Shown piece by piece: positions 42,425 to 52,659 of a DNA stretch of 64,000 nt; position 1 is the stretch's first letter, and each line of letters opens with the position of its first letter. The DNA is from Gracilariopsis chorda (taxonomy: Eukaryota > Rhodophyta > Florideophyceae > Gracilariales > Gracilariaceae). The position numbers were made by a program, and so were the translations under genes. The DNA is taken from the NCBI GenBank assembly GCA_003194525.1, contig NBIV01000003.1, positions 186,001 through 250,000 on the forward strand. The letters run 5' to 3'. Under the pieces are notes generated by a model. It was not told the origin of the DNA. It searched no databases and saw only the letters and a program-made list of their open reading frames with translations.

Positions 42425-43531
42425 CTAGTCCTGCTGCGTCATCGCCACCCAACTCTTGCCGTTCTCAAACGCTTTCTGATTCATGAAAGCGCTCCTTACC
42501 ACACCGCTAAGCGATTCCACGTCAGCCGAAACATCAGAGAACAACGAATCTACCTCAAACCTCTCACGCAAAGCCTTTTCTAGCGCCACGGCGTTCTTCA
42601 AAGTACGTATTTCAGACTTGACTTCCTTGCCCATAGCATGGTTCAGAGTCACTCCGAGAACTCCAACATATGTGCCGGAACGTTGTGGAGTACCGTGAAG
42701 GCTTACTTCAACATCTAGATGTCGACGAGCAGCATCGTCTGTACGCTTTGCGATGAACTTATACTCGCACTCACCTGTCCTTACCGATATGAGACCTTTG
42801 ATTTCATCTCGCTTGACTGAGAAGGAGTCTGACTCAAATTCATTAGCCACAACGTTCCCATTCACCCTCAGTTCTCCCTGCCAAACCGTGGGGTTGTCGT
42901 TCTTCTGCGCAAGCGACACTGACACATCATCAGTAGAGCCTGCAGTCTTTAGGCCAAACTGGTCAAAGTACGTCTTTTCGATACCGTTTCCAGCCCACAT
43001 CTTTGCAGACCGAATGCGGGTAATCAGCATATCTCCGCCCGCACGTCCAAAGAATGCGTAGTACTTGCCATGGACACCATGGAAATCAAACATTTTCCCG
43101 TCAAATCCAGTCAAGTGAGGGTCTCCCTTACCGCCAGGCTTCACGCAAACAAAACTTCGCTTCGCGGTGCACCCGATGCTGCACCGGAACAAAACTACGG
43201 GTACACGGACGCGCACAATACGCTTTCTTCCTCTAACCATTCTCTCAACGTCGCGAGTCTCAATCCTGATCATTCGCCTCAAGGACTTGATTGCGATACT
43301 ACATTTCGGCTTTCCTCTGCAGACCGACCCTCGAGAACAGGTGGAGATCGTTGGGCAGTTCTTCAGTGCGATCATGCATGCTTGTTTGGAGTCCTTGTCG
43401 ATTCCGGTAGATCTTCCGTACCACTTACAAAAGCAGCCTTCGCCCCCATTCACGGGATGGGGTACGTTGTAGAGAGCAAGTCCAAAGAGAAGCAGGATCT
43501 TGACAGACGAAGATATTTTTATGTTACTCAT
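42425..43531 (-). CDS. Secreted protein with vWD-like motif, copy A
   Basis: 368 residues with a signal peptide (SVKILLLFGLALYNVPHPVNG). Residues about 30-80 are a cysteine-rich module (GCFCKWYGRSTG, ACMIALKNC, CSRGSVCRGKPKC). A basic linker rich in Arg follows, then FVCVKPGGKGDPHLTGFDGKMFDFHG at about 125-155. This matches the start of von Willebrand type D domains (GDPHYxTFDGxxYDFxG), also resembling the plant root-cap motif. The remainder is beta-rich with a conserved ending (HLDVEVSLHGTPQ, YVGVLGVTLNHAMGKEV). It is probably an extracellular matrix or wall-associated protein; the partner is unknown. A 368-residue paralogue lies 3.3 kb upstream on the same strand, so this is a tandem duplicate. 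A TATA box lies 107 bp before the ATG. Confidence 0.85.
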   Translation of the reverse strand: MSNIKISSSVKILLLFGLALYNVPHPVNGGEGCFCKWYGRSTGIDKDSKQACMIALKNCPTISTCSRGSVCRGKPKCSIAIKSLRRMIRIETRDVERMVRGRKRIVRVRVPVVLFRCSIGCTAKRSFVCVKPGGKGDPHLTGFDGKMFDFHGVHGKYYAFFGRAGGDMLITRIRSAKMWAGNGIEKTYFDQFGLKTAGSTDDVSVSLAQKNDNPTVWQGELRVNGNVVANEFESDSFSVKRDEIKGLISVRTGECEYKFIAKRTDDAARRHLDVEVSLHGTPQRSGTYVGVLGVTLNHAMGKEVKSEIRTLKNAVALEKALRERFEVDSLFSDVSADVESLSGVVRSAFMNQKAFENGKSWVAMTQQD

Positions 43532-43637
43532 ATCGAATGACTTCTTCCGAGAGACTGCGTGGGAAGCTGGTAAGATACTCGATTGTTTCAGGAGAGTGAT
43601 GGTAGTGAGAGGGGAGGTGTGGACGTAATCGCACCCG

Positions 43638-43644
43638 TTTTATA
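43638..43644 (-). promoter_or_regulatory. TATA box of vWD-like gene A
   Basis: TATAAAA on the minus strand, 107 bp before the ATG. Confidence 0.6.
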
Positions 43645-46600
43645 TCCATTTGAACTCGCCTTCTGAACTTGCCCACTCGAATGACTCCATGGTACGAAGA
43701 TGACACCATCGATGTTTCACCTGAGATCTGTGACACCCACAAACAAGAAGGCAACCTATACCGGATTGGAATGACGATGTGTAGGGAGGATGTTCTCAGA
43801 GGTGGAGGCATAGTATGCATCCACCTCTGAGAACATCCTATGCATTGCATGCCAAGGCCCGCCTTCGTAGACTAAACGGTAGCAGTCCGCTAACCCTTTA
43901 CCTTCGGTAAACGGTACCGTTGGTAAAGGGTTACCGTAGATACTCTAGCCGAACGCGCAAGTTATCATAGGCTAGCAGGGGTAGCAATCCTAGCTAAGGG
44001 TTGTACTGTCGAATATGGAAAGGCTACGTGACACGTGACACATGCACGATTTTTGCCGTCGGTCCGTTAGTTTGTATTCAGTCAAAATGGCCGAATATGA
44101 ACGGCTTTGTCTTACAAAGGGTAGGTCGAAATTCGAACTTCGAACGGATGACTCAACGAACTTTTCTAGGTTGCAGTGCGGAAAAGTTTGAAATGGCTTC
44201 GCTCTTCCTCTCGAATGCAATGGGAACATTCTCGTCGCCATGAATCGTAGTTATCATAACCCGACCCTCGGAATACAAGCTAGAGTTCTACGTCTTAAAT
44301 TTACCACGGAGCATGGGGTGCCGTTCGATATCTTTCATGGCTGCCGGTGCCGTTGGTACTGCCCACACATAGAAGAGAGCGAGTTCCGAGAGGTCCAAAA
44401 GGAAATGTAGCTTTCCCTGACGCTGTTTGCTCTCCTTGTGCTCATCATTGTTGTTCTTGTTGTTTGTGGGCAGACGAAGCCAAATTCCGACTTCGCCGCA
44501 CAAATTCCCTAAGAAGCTAGTCTCTGTCCCGAAAGACGAGTCCTCGAGGCAGACGCAGCTGCGGACCCATTTTGCTTCCTCCGATTCTCTTCAGCAGGAA
44601 GGTCGGCACACCACGGCAGGCGTATTAATGCATTTCGCCTAAAAAGGGGCCACCGGCTACACCCGCGTGATCCCTCGGTCCAGTACTATTCCAGCCAAAG
44701 GCGACTTGACACCGCATCTCTAGAGATGTGCTACGACAGCTTCAACTTCTATAGATTTTCTCTGGACGAGTTCGACGACATCCCGGGTTATGCTCATCGT
44801 TGGGCAAGTGCTCTCAGTATGGTCAGTAGTGCTGGCAACGCAGTTCCAGGCGGACCACATATCGCAATGCAGTTGTAGGCTACCCTTGTAGAACTACGCC
44901 CATAATCTCAACAATCAGGAGCGATATCAAACTACGAACTGCTGGAAACGAAATACGGCCTCAGTGTTAAATCGTACAAAGAGGTGTAACGTGAAGCATG
45001 TAGATTTCAGAGAAGAGGTGTAGTAGCAGACAACTACATATTCAAATGCTTGTTCTCTCTCTAGAAACCAGGGGATATAGAAGCCTTGAACGGTTAAAAA
45101 GAACAGAAGGTCAGCAAGATGATGAACAGAAGCTCAAGGGAAGATAGCGAGCAACATGAACCCCATATTAAAATACTTGCACACCACTTCCGCACTTCCT
45201 ATTAATCGACCACGAGGTCAAGTCATGTCCTGTATTTGTGAGTGACTTCATAATGAACTATCTAATATGTTTGACTGACTTTGTAATTTATTGACTATCT
45301 AATATGTCAGACTCACTCAAATAATCTTCGTCTGCGTCCTTTGTCCAGTGCAAAGCAGTATCAGTGGCGCCATGGTTTAATTGCAATGGAGAGTCAAGAA
45401 CACGAAATATTCCTTCTAGAAGAAATATAAGTCAAATACAATCATGACCTCTTCCAGGAAAGTTGAACGTATCAGACGTTTTGCAGAAGGTGTGCAGAGC
45501 AATTGAGAAGGAAAGCCAAAGCCGGCAGAAGCCGTTCGGCAACACTTTCCCCACAAACGAAGAACTTCTTGAAGGCTCCTCACAACATGAAGGTCTTTAG
45601 TTCTGAAATCTAGTGTACCCTCTCCTATCGCCATTCTTCGTTTTGGACAAGACTGTATCCAACACTACCCACAACCCGCGTCCTCTAGAGCAAGTTCGAT
45701 GAGAAAACATGTACAGGAAGCAGCGGCGGTACAATTCTTTTTCGGAAGACCGATACCCTCTTTGAGAACCAAAAGCGTGGCAGAAACATCTTCGCGTCTT
45801 CAGCTGTCCAGAAGAAAAGCAGTCTTCGAAAACCTATTACCCTTGGTACTGCAGCCAGTCATAAAGTGCAGTTTAGCTTTTGTCTGATTGCTAAACAGAG
45901 AAAAGGAATACTTTTCTACAATTCTAATTAATGCATACATTGGACCAAATTGCGCAGATATGCAAGAAGAAAATGGAAGTGGTTCATTTCCGATACGATC
46001 TCAACCAAAAATGGTTGTCAGGGGTTGACGATTGTTTCTGATCTCAGAACTGCGATCGAGAACATAATCGATCTTTAAAAAAGGAGGTCATGCAGCCAAG
46101 AATCATGAGATGAATGTGGTGATCAGCCTCTGTTTGTAACAGAGTGCAAGCGAGCAGGTTGGTTTTAACACCTGCGGATGACAAGAACTACGATGAGTTT
46201 CATTCTCAGAAGGACCTCAGTACTTATACTAATTAAAGGGTTGCGATGTAATCCCATCTAATTGTCGTATGCCTTAGTGGGTGCCACTATATTACACTGT
46301 TTCTAAAGATATATATGAGATTCCGTAACACTTTAATAAAAATCCCGGGTTGACTAATCCTCTTCTTCTAAATTGGGTTGCACGAGCTTTTCTTGGCCAC
46401 GAATCATCTGCTCCAGGCGACCGGCGTTTCAGTAGTCCTGGTCGTCTGAAACGTAATCAGAGACAATAATTGCTCTGTGGAACACTAGAGACGGGCGGCG
46501 TATTCAGTTTCTATGTCGGGGGGAATATTCGAATCTTTCTCTTCCGCAGAGCAGAGTGAACTTGTTATCTGCTAACTGCAGTTTGTAGGACACTCAACAA

Positions 46601-46810
46601 GGTAGTTAAAGATACTGCAAAGTAGTAGACGAATCAAAGATTTAGTAGTTCTGACTTCGAACGTGAAAAAAGCTTTCTTCGAGGAGGGTAATTATCGTTG
46701 ATTATTCTCACTGACTTCGACAAATAAACTTAAACTCCTGACAAAGATAGAACGTGTTTGCTTTAGGATTAATGCATGTTCGGGATTGAGGTGATTATCG
46801 CTAAGACGAA
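43645..46810. other. Spacer between the vWD-like paralogues
   Basis: About 3.2 kb without a recognisable gene. It contains a 20 bp-arm hairpin (43787-43839) and the inverted repeat TAACCCTTTACC/GGTAAAGGGTTA near 43900. A direct repeat GACTATCTAATATGT-like occurs twice near 45260-45310. Confidence 0.4.
43787..43839. repeat. Hairpin, 20 bp arms, 13 nt spacer
   Basis: The arm AGGATGTTCTCAGAGGTGGA (43787-43806) is matched exactly in reverse complement at 43820-43839. It lies about 145 bp upstream of the copy A TATA box. Confidence 0.9.
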
Positions 46811-47917
46811 TTAGTCGAGCTGGCTCATTGCTTTCCAAGACGTCGTTTCCGGGACTGCAACGTTACGAACAAGGCCTCTTACAACACCGCTCAATGAATC
46901 CACGTTATCAGAGATATCTGGGAAGAGAGATGCGACTTCAAATCGGCCTCGCAAAACCTGCTCGAATTCAGCATCTCTTTCCGTAGTACCAAGTTCAGCC
47001 GAGATTTCCTTACCCAGTGCATGGTTCAAGGTCACGCCAAGGACACCCACATAACTTTCGGAGGTTTGAGGGGATCCGACCAAACCTATTTCAACGTCCA
47101 AGTGTCGACGAGCCGCAATGTCGAGGTACTTCGGACGGAAAACGTATTCGGTCTCGGCGGTTCGTACGGTAACAGATCCATCTACTGCATCTCTCTTGAT
47201 CTGAGTCGATCCCAGAGTAATTTCATGGTCTACAATCTCATCGTTCAACTTCAGTTCGGCGTTCCATACCCCAGATTGACCCTTATCCTCAACAAGTGAG
47301 ACGGAGATGCGGTCGTCAGACCCCGAAGTCTTCAATCCAAACTCATCGAAGTAGGTCTTCTCGACGCCCGTCTTAGCCCATCGCTTTGCGGATCGGATAC
47401 GGGTGACTAGCATATCACCACTGGAACGACCAAAGAACGCATAATATTTTCCGTGCACCCCATGGAAGTCAAAGATTTTACCATCAAATCCATTCAAGTG
47501 AGGATCTCCCCTTCCACCTGGCTTGACACACACTGAAAATCCCTTCGGACTGCAAGTTATGTTGCATCTGAAAAACTTCACCTTAACCCAAATGAAAACG
47601 CGGACCTTCTTTCCACGAATAACCTTCCAAATCGGCTTTTTGACCTTCTTGTAGAATGGCCTGACGAACTTTCGGCCAATACGGCACCGAGGCCTTTCCT
47701 TGCAAACTCGACCCCTTCTGCAGGACGAAACTGTTGGGCACTTCATCATTGCTGCCATGCACGCTTTCCCGGGGGAAACTCCGGTCCCGACGGCTTTACC
47801 GCCTTTCTTGCAGGTACATCCTTTACCGCCTGCAGATACAGCTTGAGGGGCAAGGCAAAGAGCGAGAACCAGGCTGAGCACAATAGCGCGGGTGGAGGAC
47901 ATCTTGAAGGCTATCAT
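46811..47917 (-). CDS. Secreted protein with vWD-like motif, copy B
   Basis: Paralogue of copy A with the same order: signal peptide (STRAIVLSLVLALCLAPQAVSA), cysteine module (GCTCKKGGKAVGTG, ACMAAMMKC, CRRGRVCKERPRC), a Lys-rich linker (KKVKKPIWKVIRGKKVRVFI, where copy A is Arg-rich), VCVKPGGRGDPHLNGFDGKI and the beta-rich C-terminal half ending in VLGVTLNHALGKEI. The frame is open upstream to 48091. I chose the ATG at 47917 because it gives exactly 368 residues like copy A, puts the signal peptide at the N-terminus and places a TATA-like box 112 bp upstream; the ATG at 47902 is the alternative. Divergence between the copies shows an old duplication. Confidence 0.85.
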   Translation of the reverse strand: MIAFKMSSTRAIVLSLVLALCLAPQAVSAGGKGCTCKKGGKAVGTGVSPGKACMAAMMKCPTVSSCRRGRVCKERPRCRIGRKFVRPFYKKVKKPIWKVIRGKKVRVFIWVKVKFFRCNITCSPKGFSVCVKPGGRGDPHLNGFDGKIFDFHGVHGKYYAFFGRSSGDMLVTRIRSAKRWAKTGVEKTYFDEFGLKTSGSDDRISVSLVEDKGQSGVWNAELKLNDEIVDHEITLGSTQIKRDAVDGSVTVRTAETEYVFRPKYLDIAARRHLDVEIGLVGSPQTSESYVGVLGVTLNHALGKEISAELGTTERDAEFEQVLRGRFEVASLFPDISDNVDSLSGVVRGLVRNVAVPETTSWKAMSQLD

Positions 47918-48028
47918 AGCGGCTTTGTTTTTCGATGAGTGATTCTGGGAGTATGTGAAAAGGCGAGGAGCGTTGAGGATGGAGAACAGGAGAGTGCAGA
48001 AAGAGCAGGCGGGACATTCGATGGGGAT

Positions 48029-48035
48029 TAAATAC
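48029..48035 (-). promoter_or_regulatory. TATA-like box of vWD-like gene B
   Basis: TATTTAA on the minus strand, 112 bp before the chosen ATG. Confidence 0.45.
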
Positions 48036-50363
48036 CGTTGCGAACAGTTCGCACATTCGGCCTCTTTCGTTGTAGGAGGTAGGGAAGCCATGACTTAGGT
48101 GGTGCATGCTTGCTGCGGCGTGCCACGAATGTCTCACTGCTCTTGATTTCAGTGGCCACGTAAGAGGCTATCGTGTCGATGGTAGAGTTCTACCACTCCA
48201 GAACCCACCTTTTTTTTCCTAAAATACGCGCTACTGATCCACTCGTCTGCGCACATGCGCATGGGCGCCACTGCGCAGCACATCTTGACAGTTCTGCGTC
48301 GTCTTCGTCACTTGATTTGTGCTAAAATTCGTTGTAAAATGTGTTCACCCACAGCACATGAGGGTAAACTACAGGTAATCCCTGTAACGAGTATTTGGAT
48401 TCTTTTCACTTGCTTACCATCCGAGAAACGTCATTGTTTCCGTGCCTTCTTGTGGGTTGCCGTTGCCCCCCTCACGGAAATTTGAATTGCGACTCCTCTT
48501 TCGATACCTCACTGACCAGCTGACCTTCCACGAGATGAGCCCGTGGTTCGATACGTACCATTCTATCTGCCTAGATCTAGGTTGCCTGTGCGGATGTTTT
48601 CGAGAGTGCATCGGGCAACGAATCCCAATTTCAGTATCCTGATTTGTTCAAACTTTCTGTTGGCCATAGAAGTTGTGCCGTTCACCAACTTACTCCTTCT
48701 TCGTCCAACCATGACTGGTCGTTGAAGCATCTCAATCAGGACGACTTTATGTAGAGTACGGCAGCACGACCTTGGGATGATCTAGACGATGTGAAGAATG
48801 ATCCGTACGTGTTCACCATAGTGTGCTATGCTGATTTACAAGCATTCGATACGTATGCTTGAATCAAACCTAATGAAGCATAATAATCTCCTCCACCTTG
48901 TATGTTTCCTGAGACCAAAAAGGCACTGGTCACAAACAAGCGTGCGCGTTTTATCACCCCGCTTGGACATGATAATACGAGTCTTTGGTTTTCCAAAATG
49001 CTCATTGAGAGGGAATTCTTCCTCACCATATCCGCTAGATGAGGCTGGGTGATATGATCCGGTGTGGGGAGGTTTTGATCAGGTTACCAGAACTGTTTTT
49101 GGTGACCCCACCCAAACAAGATCACTAAACGGAGAAAACTCATCTGTTTTTCTGAACGTTTTCGAGCTTTTGAACAGAAGGCGTCTTGTTCAACCAAGAC
49201 GCTGTGGATACGCGTGTACACTTGCTCAGAATAGGGAAAATGAGCATCACCGATATTCAGTGCACAAGGTTTCGCGAAATTGTTTATTTCTAGCTATACG
49301 CAACGCAGGGCAAACATGAATAGTTTATCCTGGAGGTGTAAAACAAGACTTGAACCAAAATTGTGCGTCCGGTACAGCGGGTTTGTGGGCGTGTGTGCAA
49401 TTTGAGGAAAGTAGTTTGCGGGAAGTACTTGCGGTTGAAACCCACGGCGAGAGTTCCGGCGAGCAAACCTGTACTTGCAAAGGCGCCTTTAAACGCTCTG
49501 GTAACTCCTTTTTGTTCGTTGGAAGCGTCACTCAAGCGAGAGAGGAAGGGAATGTGAAGATATGGGACACGCTGTACCGCTTGATTTGCATATTTCCTTA
49601 ATCTGGGGGCGCTTTTTGGCAAAACGCTAGGGACTGTAATTCAATGTTGCCAGCTGTCCTGGCTGGTTCAGATCCCGGTGCCTGCAGGGTTCTTGACAAG
49701 AACTTCTTGTGGTCATGAGGACTTACAGCGCACCGCCGCTTCCCAGGAATACTCTCCGCGGAGTAAAATTACGCGGCAAAGGCACACGCTACGGGAGATC
49801 AGGTAGCCACGGTAGGGTTACCAAGGGTACCTGGGTCATTCCGGATTAACGTTTTGGTCGTGTATTAAATTGTGACCAAACGTGACGGCCAGAGTACACC
49901 TGGTACACGTTTAGTCCCATGTACCAAATATATACGGATTTTGACACAAAACGTGGTTCAAAAGCTGTAGAGAGCAAAAAAAACACCCAAGATTTGGTAT
50001 TTTATACACTCATAGAACTGTACACGTGTAGACTTGCGTGAAAATTGACCGCACGCAAACTGCGACGTGTGTAATCAGAAGTGACCCAATGAGCGCCGCC
50101 TGAAAACACATAATCTCAAATACATTTGCGTATTTGTGGTTCCGCGTTTGGTCGTGCCTTTTCAAACACCCGGCAGATTCCGCGCGCATGCAAACCACCA
50201 TATTCGGCAGTGAAGTTACCTTTCCAGATAAGAGTAATTTTGAACACTTTTCATGATTGGTCGCGCTCTCGCGACTCATGGACACCCGTTTTAATGACCA
50301 TTTTACTAAGAAAATTCAAAACGCTTTTTACAACCACTTCAGAGACTCTCAGACGCCAAACCG
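48036..50363. other. Non-coding stretch
   Basis: No recognisable gene. The block near 49640-49900 is GC-rich with several short inverted repeats (GTTCTTG/CAAGAAC near 49690) and may be a decayed repeat. Confidence 0.4.
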
Positions 50364-51300
50364 TCAAATTGTGGGAGCTACGTCGCTTTCCTCCTGCTCG
50401 TTACGCCCTTGTAATCTAAAGTTCCCGGGTAATTTAAAACACCTTGTTTCCTGGCCATTAATACAAATGACGAAAATCTTGGGTTTTAAGATACTTTTGA
50501 TGGCCAACAGCTCAGTGAACACCATTTCGCGTGAATCAAGTAGATTTGGATCAATCTGTTGCATCTCGAACAACGCTTTCGCCGCTTCCGTGGCATTGTT
50601 TTCCTTGTCATGTTTCTCGTCATTTATCGCATTCATTTCCTCGTCCAGGAGTCCCGTAGTTTCTCTGTAAGTCGTCCCAGAAACAGCACAATCTCTCTCC
50701 ATGCTATGTTTTTCCTGTTTATTATCATGCGAGGTCTTAATCCCTTCGTCCATTTAGTTTGACCGCGCAACCAACAGAACACTAAACTTGTCTCTTGTGT
50801 TGCTACCAGTCTTGGAAGAGTACCTGGATTTCGACTGGAGCGGTTCTTGCTCGGTATACTGCTTGAGAACTGAAGCTTTATTCTTATATTCATGCTTTTT
50901 GGCAGCTTCATTCTGTCGCTTCTCTCTTTCCAGTGCCACTTTTTTCGTTTCTATGCGCGTTCCATTTCACGTCTTGGTCTCTTCTCTGCCAGATCCTCCA
51001 GCTCTTGAACTTTGTTAATCCTGGCTATGATCACATGTTCATGTGTCAGTTATGCCACGGGAGTGCCGGTTGACATGTGCAATGAAGATCCATCTTCGAT
51101 CATGTACTTCAAAAGGGTCTTTGTGGTGGGTTTGCACTCCTAAATTATGTGTTGTGCTCTGTCCGCCTCTTTCACGTAAGTGGTCAGAGACTTCCAAGTT
51201 TGACCAGGTGGCATATTCTCTGCCAATATTTCCTGTGCATCGCTGACGGGAACAGAAGTTCTATGCACCTCCATTCTCTCACTATTTGCCGTCTTTATAG
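50364..51300 (-). pseudogene. Degenerate coding region of unknown family
   Basis: On the minus strand several adjoining frames look protein-like: EVHRTSVPVSDAQEILAENM and GQTWKSLTTYVKEADRAQ upstream, then a charged coiled-coil-like stretch (ALEREKRQNEAAKKHEYKNK) and a 129-codon frame 50364-50753 (MDEGIKTSHDNKQEKHSMER, then AAKALFEMQQIDPNLLDSRE). An in-frame TAA (50754-50756) immediately precedes that ATG, and the upstream pieces change frame. The charged helix recalls transposon companion proteins but no domain is diagnostic. Probably an old mobile-element or host pseudogene. Confidence 0.35.
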
Positions 51301-51466
51301 CTTTTTGGTCATGTTTCTTTTGTGCTCAATCCAGAAACCTGACGTCCATTGGAAACAACCTGACATCGACAAGTGCTCTCCGCATCAGAGGTCCATACCA
51401 CCCCCTGTACCCTGCAATGGCTGATTTCATTCGCATACCTATATCAGAAAGGTCATGAAGCGATAA

Positions 51467-52380
51467 TGTTGTTGTGCAAAACCCGGGAATGGGTGACACT
51501 CAATGATGTCCGAGTCCCTGCCCTCTTGCGAGGTAGACTCAACGGTTGAGCCCTCCCTCTACCCAGGTGCCGGGTTTAAGACTGACGGTAGTTCGAAAAT
51601 ACCACGAAGGTAAAGAGGAACGGTAAAACCGGGAAACGGTGGAACACGCGTACGGTGCACCAGTGCGAACACATAAAAGGGTGCTATCCGCAGACAAAAT
51701 GGAACCACCCGACGGGTCGTGCGGACAGCAGGAACAGACCCGACGGTGGGTGCAAAAGCAACAAGAAATAACAAAAGAATACATAATACAGGGTTGATAT
51801 CTGTAACACAGAGAAAACAGAAGTCACACGACAATTAGTGAACACAGTATACCTGTAGTCGTACCGAGCGGGTAGATAGTACAAACCGATTGCGGTGACC
51901 CTCCGGGTGGAGTAGTGCACGCTGCAAAGACAGTACAATCCAGAGTCGGACTCTTCAGGTCAAACTGAACACTTATGTGCGACCGAAGACTCGAGTTGAC
52001 TTTACTTAGCGCTCGCGACAGTGAGGTCGCGCTCACCTAAGTAGATACACTACAGAAATAAATAGAAATAATTAACTAAAATATTGTACACCTCCTTAGG
52101 TCCACACACGTAGATAGACCATTGTCAGGCACCCTGAGGGGTCGTCAGAAGTGAAACATAACATCACAGCATGGCGCTGTAGCACACGCGCACACGCGTC
52201 CATCATTCTGCAATCCACTCTAGACTCCTACCTTCCTAGGTGAACTTGCACACACTAAACCATGCACTCGGTGCCACCTCACGTGAGTCCGACTCATATA
52301 CGATAGAGCCATTGCGGCGACTATGTCTCACTCTTATGAGTTGCATCCGCGCGGATATTACGCAAGCGCTTTGCTCCACA
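51467..52380 (-). repeat. Gypsy-2 3' LTR (outer boundary uncertain)
   Basis: The inner end at 52380 is set by a polypurine tract followed by TG. The outer end is a guess: TGTTGTTG at 51467 gives TGT...ACA ends over 914 bp, while TGTCAGGCACC near 52123 would give about 258 bp. With no second LTR in the window it cannot be fixed here. Confidence 0.4.
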
Positions 52381-52461
52381 TCTCCCCCTTCTTAGCCGAG
52401 GGTTCCCGCGTCTATCCAGCGGAAGTCGCAGGCGGCAAGGGGTTCAAATAGTTCCCTCACA

Positions 52462-52659
52462 ATGAGTTCTTCCGATGTTCCGGTTCCTCGCAACAAAGTC
52501 GATTCAAGCCCTATGCCTGCAGCGTCAAACTCAAGCAACACTCTCGAGTACCAACTGCCTACTTCGCTTGGGATGCCACCGAACTATCCGTCAAACCCTC
52601 TCCCGGGTCCCTCCAGCTCTGCTGGGCCTTCGCAACCCCCATCGTCAGGCGTACGCTAA
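52462..52659 (+). CDS. Gypsy-2 antisense ORF nearest the LTR
   Basis: 65 codons starting 81 bp inside the 3' LTR on the strand opposite to gag-pol. It begins MSSSDVPVPRNKVDSSP and is rich in Pro and Ser. The MSS start, Pro-rich composition and position match the start of the antisense ORF in chromovirus 1. Confidence 0.4.
   Translation: MSSSDVPVPRNKVDSSPMPAASNSSNTLEYQLPTSLGMPPNYPSNPLPGPSSSAGPSQPPSSGVR

Noticed and set aside
47918-48091. N-terminal extension of vWD-like gene B with four cysteines
   Set aside because: It would bury the signal peptide and make the protein longer than its 368-residue paralogue. It also includes the TATA-like box, so it is more likely promoter and leader.
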